This document shows, piece by piece, positions 1 through 5,807 of a DNA stretch of 9,101 bases; position 1 is the stretch's first letter, and every line of letters begins with the position of its first letter. A program made the position numbers and the translations under genes. Origin of the DNA: Bacteroidia bacterium (GTDB lineage: Bacteria > Bacteroidota > Bacteroidia > Chitinophagales > Saprospiraceae); NCBI GenBank assembly GCA_030432855.1, contig JAUILM010000186.1:1-9101 (forward strand), written 5' to 3'. The notes under the pieces are model-generated. The model was given only the letters and a program-made list of their open reading frames with translations. It did no database searches and was not told where the DNA came from.

Positions 1-1
1 T

Positions 2-22
2 GGAATGCATAAATGCATTTCC
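2..22. repeat. Short palindrome (GGAATGCAT / ATGCATTTCC)
   Basis: The arms GGAATGCAT (2-10) and ATGCATTTCC (13-22) are complementary with one bulged base and a 2-base centre. The site lies about 85 bases beyond the stop of the minus-strand SnoaL-like gene. The centre is too short for a good hairpin loop and no T-run can be seen before the window edge, so a terminator role is not supported. The rest of 1-107 holds nothing I can identify: short reading frames on both strands are quickly closed by stops. Confidence 0.3.
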
Positions 23-107
23 TAAAAATCAGAACTAAGCCTGAATTTACATATGCGGATTGTCTTCCATTTCTCCTTCATTGAGCTATGGACGAAGTAA
101 CAATGGT

Positions 108-494
108 CTACTGATTGATAGTCGCTGAATCAACAGCCTGGAAAAAATGAGACAATTTTCCATCAGTAATGGTCCATACATGTGTAGCATTTGCTTTGAA
201 TGCATTGCCAGAAGCAATATTCTTGCCTACATAATAACCTACCATTACCACTTTGTCTCCCGCCCCAAAAATCTCGAGGGGTTCAATGCCAAATCCCTCT
301 ATGTATGCAGGAATATGCATAAAGACATTTTCCACTACTTCCTGAGGTCCCGTATATATACCATCATCATCCACAAATGGCATTCCCGCACATTCACGCC
401 ATTCTATCTGAGGATCAAAAGCTGCCAAAACGGCTTCAACATTACCAGTAGCAAAATTAGAGTATACTTCCTTGACGAAATCTACATTTGACAT
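108..494 (-). CDS. SnoaL-like / NTF2-fold protein
   Basis: This is a 128-residue protein with the layout of the SnoaL-like (NTF2 superfamily) domain over its whole length. An N-terminal helix is followed by the pattern W-R-E-C-A-G-M-P (about residues 32-39) and then a G-x-Y-x-G-P turn (about 46-51). The C-terminal half is strand-rich, including a T-H-V-W-T-I strand. Members form a cone-shaped pocket and include small-molecule isomerases, hydrolases and many proteins of unknown role. Nothing here gives the substrate. I chose the ATG at 494 because the next in-frame start upstream (533) adds 13 residues (MAYFHLTIKNQEH) that fall outside the fold; 494 opens with the usual MSNVDFVKEVY. No signal peptide is seen, so it is probably cytoplasmic. 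It lies 154 bases from the next gene upstream and is probably its own transcription unit. Confidence 0.8.
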   Translation of the reverse strand: MSNVDFVKEVYSNFATGNVEAVLAAFDPQIEWRECAGMPFVDDDGIYTGPQEVVENVFMHIPAYIEGFGIEPLEIFGAGDKVVMVGYYVGKNIASGNAFKANATHVWTITDGKLSHFFQAVDSATINQ

Positions 495-648
495 GTGTTC
501 TTGGTTTTTTATGGTTAAATGAAAATATGCCAATGAAATCAGGCCAAATCAATAATTCGACCAGATTTATCATTTACTATGAAAATACGCATTATTTACT
601 AGTTTGTCCTATAACCATGAACGTACATAAGAAAATCCTATTAGCAGA
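495..648. other. AT-rich intergenic region
   Basis: This is a 154-base gap between two minus-strand genes. It should hold the promoter of the SnoaL-like gene. On the minus strand there are loose TATTTTCA-type boxes, but none fits TAnnTTTG well or has a properly spaced TTTG upstream. No hairpin followed by a T-run was found for the gene upstream. I call no specific site. Confidence 0.4.
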
Positions 649-1038
649 CTATTCTATATTCTCACTCATCAATAGCTTTCCTCCCCAACCTGCCAGTATG
701 GCTACAAGAAGTACTAGCCCCCAACCATTTGCATTTTCCACTCCGGTGAGGGTGGCATAAGCATGAAGGATCACCAGTATACCATTGGCGAGGGTTATCA
801 GGACCAGAATGGCTCTTCTTCCATAAGACTCCGATGCTTTTATGGCGAGGAAAAGAGCGATCCCCACAGAAAAGATAAGACTGCCATATGCCCTGGTGAT
901 TAAAGCAAAATACGGACTCATACCCGGATCCTCTGGTGTGTAAATCTGCACAATGTGACCAGGTACAATCAGCATCGATATTCCAAAGAGAAGGCAAACG
1001 ATTCCATTAAAAATGAAAAGATTCTTGTGATTCATCAT
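649..1038 (-). CDS. Uncharacterised four-helix membrane protein
   Basis: I do not recognise this family by name. The protein of about 129 residues is almost entirely hydrophobic, with four predicted membrane segments: one at the N-terminus (from FNGIVCLLF), one around LITRAYGSLIFSVGIALFL, one around AILVLITLANGILVILHAY and one around GWGLVLLVAILAGWGG. A short loop carrying PEDPGMSP joins helices 1 and 2, and a basic turn (ESYGRRA) joins helices 2 and 3. No signal peptide or catalytic motif is visible. The start is the ATG pair at 1038/1035; the in-frame ATG at 1071 would place a long inverted repeat inside the coding sequence and add 11 residues, so it is less likely. The gene follows the VOC operon in the same direction but is 133 bases away, so it probably has its own promoter or is attenuated. 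Confidence 0.65.
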   Translation of the reverse strand: MMNHKNLFIFNGIVCLLFGISMLIVPGHIVQIYTPEDPGMSPYFALITRAYGSLIFSVGIALFLAIKASESYGRRAILVLITLANGILVILHAYATLTGVENANGWGLVLLVAILAGWGGKLLMSENIE

Positions 1039-1041
1039 CTT

Positions 1042-1086
1042 AAGCTTTAGTGTTGCGAATCGATAATACATCGAACACTAAAAGCT
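1042..1086. repeat. Imperfect inverted repeat before membrane-protein gene
   Basis: The left arm AGCTTTAGTGTTGCGA (1043-1058) and the right arm TCGAACACTAAAAGCT (1071-1086) are complementary over about 15 base pairs with one bulged base on each side, around a 12-base loop. The repeat ends about five bases before the ATG at 1038 of the minus-strand gene. If transcribed it would form a strong hairpin next to the start codon. It could also be a protein-binding dyad. There is no T-run, so it is not a classic terminator. Confidence 0.6.
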
Positions 1087-1171
1087 ACCTCAGATCCAAA
1101 TCATCTGATTGTACTTTCGTTTCATCTTACACTAAATTAGTTACAGCCGACCTTCATGGGTAGGGAAAATT

Positions 1172-2026
1172 TCAAACACCAGCAGCTTTCTCCATATCAG
1201 CTATCACAATTCGTTTCATCGGCATCACAGCGTCCATAACCCGCTTAAATACATCTGGCCCCATCCCGACCAGCTCCATAAAGCGGTCTGGCACAATCTG
1301 CCAGGACACCCCAAAAGGGTCCTTCAGCCATCCACATTGCGATTCAACACCACCATTTTCAATAAGGCTATCCCACATATAGTCAGTTTCTATCTGATCT
1401 TTCGTATAGACTACAAAGGACACCCCCTCATCAAAATCGAAATCATGCCTACCTGGGCCATCCATGACAATAAAAGGAAAGTCATTGATGACTGAATCAG
1501 AAAATAAAATATATCCCTCAGTATTGCCTTGATCTGCTCCATAACGGGAAGAGGTAATATTCTTTCCATTAGGAAAAATAGAGGTATATAAATCAATAGC
1601 ATCCCCTGCCCTTCCATTTTTCTCGTTGACAAATAAAAGACTGGGGGAAATCTTGGGGCGGATATTCTGTCCATTCCGCAAATTCAGTTGCCAGGCTACG
1701 GAAAACTTGTCCTGAATGAAAGCGTACTTCGGTGTCCAATCATATTTTTGCAAAGGCATCAAAACCTTGCCACCCTGCGAAAGTTTTTGATATTTTGTAT
1801 TTATTTCATCCTCCGAGTCGCATTCAATGTAAAATGAAATAGATGGATTAGGTGTAAACATAGGACCTCCATTAATACAGAGAAATCGCATACCCTCAAT
1901 TTCGAAGGTGACGGTGACGGGACCTTCCTCAATCATCTTAAAGTCATCAAATATGCTATCATAGAATATCGATGCATCTAACGCATTTTGATCAAACCAT
2001 ACAGACGGATGAATTCTATTTTTCAT
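1172..2026 (-). CDS. Two-domain PhnB-like VOC family protein
   Basis: This is a 284-residue protein made of two tandem copies of the PhnB / 3-dmu-9_3-mt type glyoxalase-fold domain (VOC superfamily), about residues 4-117 and 124-246, plus a helical tail. Each copy has an A-x-x-F/L-Y-x-S-I-F helix and ends in a W-Q-L or W-Q-I strand preceded by D-K-F-S-V or D-P-F-G-V. In copy 1 the first strand has His6 (IHPSVWF). The matching position in copy 2 is Ser127 (ISPSLLF), so the two sites may not bind metal alike. Family members include resistance proteins and dioxygenases, but most are uncharacterised; the substrate cannot be inferred. The gene starts 6 bases after the stop of the one-domain VOC gene, so the two are almost certainly co-transcribed and perhaps translationally coupled. 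Confidence 0.88.
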   Translation of the reverse strand: MKNRIHPSVWFDQNALDASIFYDSIFDDFKMIEEGPVTVTFEIEGMRFLCINGGPMFTPNPSISFYIECDSEDEINTKYQKLSQGGKVLMPLQKYDWTPKYAFIQDKFSVAWQLNLRNGQNIRPKISPSLLFVNEKNGRAGDAIDLYTSIFPNGKNITSSRYGADQGNTEGYILFSDSVINDFPFIVMDGPGRHDFDFDEGVSFVVYTKDQIETDYMWDSLIENGGVESQCGWLKDPFGVSWQIVPDRFMELVGMGPDVFKRVMDAVMPMKRIVIADMEKAAGV

Positions 2027-2032
2027 GACGGT

Positions 2033-2470
2033 CTATTGCTTTTCTGAACAGTTAAACATCCACTGTACACCAAACTTATCAACACAACTCCCGAAAAAAT
2101 CACCCCAGAACATTTCCTGTAATTCCATAGTTACCTCTCCGCCTTCAGATAACTCGCCAAACAATCTCTTGGTCTCCACTCTTGTATCTGGCATCAAATT
2201 AATGTGCACATTATTACCCATGGTTACATTAAAGCCCATATGTTCTGGGGCATCTGTACCCATGAGCGAAAATCCACCCAGTATCGGTAATTCCACATGC
2301 ATTATACCTTTCTTTTGTTCATCACTCAAAGGGGGCATTCCTTCCTGTGGAGGCATATCACCAAAGCGACTTATCGATCCTTTAAATTCACTTTTAAAAA
2401 CTTCTTTGTAGAAGAGGAAAGCCTCCTCAGTCTGGGTAGAAAAATTCAAATAAATACTAACGCTACTCAT
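2033..2470 (-). CDS. Single-domain PhnB-like VOC family protein
   Basis: This is a 145-residue protein of the PhnB/YjdN-like branch of the VOC superfamily, with one complete domain. The N-terminal strand SIYLNF is followed by an A-F-L-F-Y-K-E-V-F helix, the loop SRFGDMPP, the central strand IMHVELPI, and a closing D-K-F-G-V-Q-W strand near the C-terminus. Its length is normal for the family. Despite the historic name PhnB, no phosphonate genes are near, so a phosphonate role is not supported. It sits between the SRPBCC gene (11-base gap upstream) and the two-domain VOC gene (6-base gap downstream) in one minus-strand operon. It is cytoplasmic; the substrate is unknown. Confidence 0.88.
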   Translation of the reverse strand: MSSVSIYLNFSTQTEEAFLFYKEVFKSEFKGSISRFGDMPPQEGMPPLSDEQKKGIMHVELPILGGFSLMGTDAPEHMGFNVTMGNNVHINLMPDTRVETKRLFGELSEGGEVTMELQEMFWGDFFGSCVDKFGVQWMFNCSEKQ

Positions 2471-2481
2471 GATTATTTTTT

Positions 2482-2895
2482 TTAAATATTTTCAGTATAA
2501 TCTCTATAATTATTTAGGATGTTCTGCCATCCTTGCTTTTGCATTTCTGCTGAATTTTGATCTTCAATTTCAAATTGTTCAATCACTCTGGTTTTTTCTC
2601 CTTCCTGCTTAAACACTACATGGATCAGACGATTGTCATCTAATCGGTATACCAACTTCTTAAGGGGCTCGACTTCTATAAATGTTGCGGTAAAGTCAAA
2701 TCCCATCGATCCGTCCTTTGCCTCCATTCTTGCCGCATATTTACCTCCTGCTTTCAAATCAACACTAGCGGACGGACAGTGCCAATCCTCGCTGGCAAAG
2801 TTCCAGTGCACAATGTGGTCCGGGGAAGTCCAGGCTTCCCACGCCCTGGATATTGACCTATCTACTAATACCTCTATCTGAATACTTTTACTCAT
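2482..2895 (-). CDS. SRPBCC / AHSA1-like domain protein
   Basis: This is a 137-residue START/Bet v 1-like (SRPBCC) protein of the AHSA1 type. The N-terminal strand SIQIEVLVDRS leads into the helix A-W-E-A-W-T-S-P-D-H-I-V-H-W typical of the family. A sheet with the G-G-K-Y pattern follows, then a long C-terminal helix with Q-G-W-Q-N-I-L that closes the hydrophobic pocket. Such proteins bind lipids or small hydrophobic ligands; some are cyclases or stress factors, but no catalytic residue can be assigned here. The ATG at 2895 is preferred over the in-frame GTG just before it because an A/G-rich stretch (AAAGAAAG) lies directly upstream. It is the first gene of the minus-strand operon and is divergent from the GlxA-type regulator, the likely controller. 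Confidence 0.85.
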   Translation of the reverse strand: MSKSIQIEVLVDRSISRAWEAWTSPDHIVHWNFASEDWHCPSASVDLKAGGKYAARMEAKDGSMGFDFTATFIEVEPLKKLVYRLDDNRLIHVVFKQEGEKTRVIEQFEIEDQNSAEMQKQGWQNILNNYRDYTENI

Positions 2896-2921
2896 CACTT
2901 TCTTTGTTTTTTATAGTGGTT

Positions 2922-2956
2922 GATCAAACAATTGATTTCAAAGATCAAACTAATTG
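2922..2956. promoter_or_regulatory. Tandem direct repeat, candidate AraC-type operator
   Basis: GATCAAACAATTG (2922-2934) recurs as GATCAAACTAATTG (2943-2956). The first eight bases are identical and begin exactly 21 bp apart, two helical turns. AraC-family dimers are known to bind direct half-sites spaced about 21 bp. The repeat lies between the SRPBCC-VOC operon and the divergent GlxA-type regulator, where an autoregulatory or activating site is expected. That the neighbouring regulator binds here is inference. The surrounding 2896-3042 has no full match to TAnnTTTG on either strand. Confidence 0.5.
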
Positions 2957-3042
2957 GTCAATATGGGACTGTGTAATTACGGACACATGAGGGGGCATAT
3001 GCGACAAGATAAATCAGTAACTTGTACAGAAATTCAATCGGC

Positions 3043-4011
3043 ATGCATATATCGATTATAGTACCTGAGCAAGGAGTGATAGAGGCCATTTCACCTCCCT
3101 ACCGACTTTTCAAATCCGCCAATGACTTTCTTGCCATGCAAGGGCATTCACCGTTCTTTGAGGTGGAGTTTGTCGGCCATAACTCATCTGTTGATGCTCA
3201 AGATGGAGAATACAATGTGAAAATCCACCAAACTATTGACAAGGTGGCACATACCGACTTAATCATCATTCCTGCATTGTATGGTGATATCCAAACGGCA
3301 GTCCGCCGAAACCATTCCTACCTGGAATGGGTGATCACGATGCATCATAAGGGTGCGGAAGTCGCCTCATTGTGTACTGGGGCCTTCCTTCTAGCGGCTA
3401 CAGGACTGGCTGATGGTAGGGAATGTTCAACACATTGGGCGTATTACGATTTATTCAGATCTATGTATCCTGAGGTTCAAGTGATCGATGGTCGAATTAT
3501 TTCAGATTCGAAAGGTATTTATTCAAGTGGTGGAGCCAACTCCCTTTGGAATTTATTATTATACCTTCTTGAGAAGTATACGTCTCGTGACCTTGCCATC
3601 ACCGCGGCTAAATTCTTTGCCATTGATTTTGATCGCTTCGATCAGGGAATGTTCACAATTTTCAATGGACAAAAAAATCACAGCGACGAAGAAATTTTGA
3701 AAGCCCAGGAAATTATTGAATCTGAATTCCATAAAAAATTATCTGTGGACGAACTTGCCAGCTACATTGCTGTAAATCGCCGCACCTTTGAAAGAAGATT
3801 TAAAAATGCTACTAACAATACGGTAGTACAGTATATCCAGAGAGTACGTGTAGAAGCTGCTAAGAGACAGCTAGAAGCCAGTAGAAAAAACATTAGTGAA
3901 GTCATGTACGATGTGGGATATAATGACACAAAAGCATTCCGGGAAGTCTTTAAGAAATACGCGGGCATCACACCTATAGATTATCGAAATAAATACGCAT
4001 CTACAGGATAA
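3043..4011 (+). CDS. GlxA-type regulator (DJ-1/PfpI + AraC HTH)
   Basis: This is a 322-residue transcription regulator with two domains. Residues 1-190 form a DJ-1/PfpI (class I glutamine amidotransferase-like) domain with a nucleophile-elbow motif A-S-L-C-T-G-A-F (Cys111) and a following S-T-H-W (His131). In GlxA-type regulators this domain is generally thought to sense a ligand rather than act as an enzyme. Residues about 215-318 form the AraC DNA-binding domain, with helix-turn-helix 1 near 233-254 (LSVDELASYIAVNRRTF) and helix-turn-helix 2 near 284-311 (ISEVMYDVGYNDTKAF, then AGITP). I use the ATG at 3043; a TTG at 3022 would add seven residues before the first strand HISIIVPEQG. The gene is co-directional with a DoxX-like gene 11 bases downstream and divergent from the SRPBCC-VOC operon, which it probably controls. 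Confidence 0.9.
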   Translation: MHISIIVPEQGVIEAISPPYRLFKSANDFLAMQGHSPFFEVEFVGHNSSVDAQDGEYNVKIHQTIDKVAHTDLIIIPALYGDIQTAVRRNHSYLEWVITMHHKGAEVASLCTGAFLLAATGLADGRECSTHWAYYDLFRSMYPEVQVIDGRIISDSKGIYSSGGANSLWNLLLYLLEKYTSRDLAITAAKFFAIDFDRFDQGMFTIFNGQKNHSDEEILKAQEIIESEFHKKLSVDELASYIAVNRRTFERRFKNATNNTVVQYIQRVRVEAAKRQLEASRKNISEVMYDVGYNDTKAFREVFKKYAGITPIDYRNKYASTG

Positions 4012-4022
4012 CACAAAAAGCC

Positions 4023-4388
4023 ATGACCATAGAAAAACTTAGGAATCATGCCGATTTATTTATCCGCATTCCCGTTGGATTTAATCTGATATACGGCGTT
4101 TTTGACAATATAATATCCTGGGACAGAATGCTGGAATTTAAAGAATTTCTCGCATTGCATCAATTTCCATTACCACTTCTATGCGCAATCTTATCTGTCT
4201 ACGCACAATTTATTTGTGGAATACTATTTATGATTGGATGGAAAATCAGATATGCAGCCATCTTAATGATATTCAACTTTATCGTAGCTATATTGATGGT
4301 GCATGTGGGAGATCCGTATCCCAATGTCTTTCCAGCAATCATGATGCTATCTGCCTCGATATTTTTATTCTTGAAATATTCAGACTAA
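4023..4388 (+). CDS. DoxX-like four-helix membrane protein
   Basis: This is a 121-residue integral membrane protein with the features of the DoxX/DoxD-like family. The N-terminal helix contains I-R-I-P-V-G-F-N-L-I-Y-G. Three further hydrophobic segments follow, around 50-70 (LPLLCAILSVYAQFICGILF), 76-94 and 103-118. The second helix carries the Q-F-I-C-G-I-L-F pattern resembling the conserved Q/E-x-x-G-x-x-L of DoxX relatives. Bacterial DoxX-like proteins are mostly uncharacterised; some are linked to thiosulfate:quinone oxidoreduction or redox stress. The gene starts 11 bases after the GlxA-type regulator and is very likely co-transcribed with it. It ends 12 bases before the stop of the convergent glycoside hydrolase gene, with no hairpin terminator visible between them. 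Confidence 0.75.
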   Translation: MTIEKLRNHADLFIRIPVGFNLIYGVFDNIISWDRMLEFKEFLALHQFPLPLLCAILSVYAQFICGILFMIGWKIRYAAILMIFNFIVAILMVHVGDPYPNVFPAIMMLSASIFLFLKYSD

Positions 4389-4400
4389 GTCAATAGATTA

Positions 4401-5789
4401 TTATCGAACAAGTCCCGGCACACTAAATTCTTCATCCGCGTCACATATCAGTAACCAATCCTTTTCATCCGGAGGAATCAGCCCGAAGCGCTCTGATCCG
4501 CCCACGTGTCCGATTTTGATTGAGATTCCTGAGCGAGGATTATACCAATGTAGTCTCATGGTATGTTCAGACATTTCTTTCATATTTAACCAGATAGATC
4601 GTCCACCTGGAATGTACATGACGTAATACCTTCCACCACTGTCGCCAGCGGCACAAATAAAATCTCGAGTGCCCCATTCACCTCTGCCTTCTACGATAAT
4701 CTGAGAGGAAGTATCCGGTACAAAAGATTGCCAGGGAAGTGATTCAAATAAATTAAAGCAAAATGAGGATTGCTTCATGCCCAGCGTACTCATCAATGGT
4801 TTCCAGTCTTTAAACCAATAACATTGATTGGTAAGCGTGCCAGAACTAAACGATGTTCCGGCGCATCCACTCAGGAGACCATTATATCTTTTCCTCCTGA
4901 TCCACTGCGGATTTTCGTTATCAGCATAATGAGGGACATCATGCTCATAGCTCTGGTCGATTTGGAAAATCATTTTCCCCTTATTGTATTGATTTACCTC
5001 TGACATGTATTGAGGTCTGCCATTATCGAGTGTAATTTCACTCCAGACATAAAATCCATCCAAATCAATATAGTCCCGATACAGGGGATTATCAGTACTC
5101 CAAAATGTATCAGTTGAATTATTAAAATGTCCTGTCCAATAATGCTTCGGAGCTCTGGACTTTATACCTTTTATCAATCCATCCATATAAGGGTAGTCCT
5201 GGTCAGATGCATCATTGTCTCCACCCGCTACCCATATGATGTTTGGTACTTCACTATACCTTTCACCCAGAAATTCACCGTAGGTGTGCATTTTTTCCGG
5301 GCTGTTGTTAATTCCTCTTACTTCGTCCCACCATCCCTGGGATCCATCACCGGGATATCCAAGATAACAGGGTACGAGAAGGACCAGAAACCCCTTACTG
5401 CGTGCCATTTCTAATATTCGATCGGCATGTTGGAAGTAGGTTTCGTTGGGTGTCGAAAAATCCCACTGAACCTGAAACGGGGAAATTCCCTGCCAGTAGG
5501 GAGGATTACCACCCATCTGACTGGTCGCATTGCTGACGATACTTGTCAATATGGTATTAAATCCCTTTTCGGCGATACTATCCAAAAAAGCCCCGGCCTC
5601 TTCCTCTGGTAAGGCCTGAATTAATCCCCAGGCGGAAAACTCTTTGATAAGAAATGGATGTTTACTCTGATCTTCCAGAAAACGTCCATTTTCACTTAGT
5701 ACTAACGGAAAATCCACCTGACTGTGCCCACATACCGTACAGAAAATCAATACCCACCCAAAGAGAAAAAACTTCTTATTGAGATCCAT
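4401..5789 (-). CDS. Secreted DUF4038 / GH140-like glycoside hydrolase
   Basis: This is a 462-residue exported hydrolase. Residues 1-24 are a signal peptide (MDLNKKFFLFGWVLIFCTVC, cleaved around GHSQ). Residues about 30-350 form a (beta/alpha)8 domain of the DUF4038 (apiosidase-like) family, with the N-terminal substrate-loop region and the strand I-I-W-V-A-G-G-D (Asp191). The strand I-D-Q-S-Y-E (Glu282) is followed by R-R-K-R-Y-N-G-L-L-S-G-C-A-G. Asp191 and Glu282 fit the acid/nucleophile pair of GH140 apiosidases by position and context. The C-terminal part, about 365-450, matches the putative collagen-binding domain often attached to DUF4038 (Y-V-M-Y-I-P-G-G-R, W-Y-N-P-R-S-G, P-P-D-E-K-D-W). 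GH140 enzymes release apiose from rhamnogalacturonan II, but DUF4038 is broad and the true substrate is not certain. It starts 18 bases after the sulfatase stop and forms an operon with it. Confidence 0.85.
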   Translation of the reverse strand: MDLNKKFFLFGWVLIFCTVCGHSQVDFPLVLSENGRFLEDQSKHPFLIKEFSAWGLIQALPEEEAGAFLDSIAEKGFNTILTSIVSNATSQMGGNPPYWQGISPFQVQWDFSTPNETYFQHADRILEMARSKGFLVLLVPCYLGYPGDGSQGWWDEVRGINNSPEKMHTYGEFLGERYSEVPNIIWVAGGDNDASDQDYPYMDGLIKGIKSRAPKHYWTGHFNNSTDTFWSTDNPLYRDYIDLDGFYVWSEITLDNGRPQYMSEVNQYNKGKMIFQIDQSYEHDVPHYADNENPQWIRRKRYNGLLSGCAGTSFSSGTLTNQCYWFKDWKPLMSTLGMKQSSFCFNLFESLPWQSFVPDTSSQIIVEGRGEWGTRDFICAAGDSGGRYYVMYIPGGRSIWLNMKEMSEHTMRLHWYNPRSGISIKIGHVGGSERFGLIPPDEKDWLLICDADEEFSVPGLVR

Positions 5790-5807
5790 GATGATCCAAT
5801 TAAAATA

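Noticed and set aside
1411..1674. Minus-strand frame inside the two-domain VOC gene
   Set aside because: It is an alternative frame of a clearly conserved gene, with no recognisable domain.
2476..2483. Run of eight T (A8 in the mRNA) as a possible slippage site
   Set aside because: In the mRNA the run directly follows and overlaps the SRPBCC stop codon, so slippage would not change either protein.
3022..3042. TTG start for the GlxA-type regulator
   Set aside because: The seven extra residues lie before the first strand of the DJ-1/PfpI domain, and a regular ATG is present at 3043.
4382..4400. GACTAAGTC near the convergent gene ends as a bidirectional terminator
   Set aside because: The arms are only four bases with a one-base centre and there is no T-run; no terminator can be claimed.
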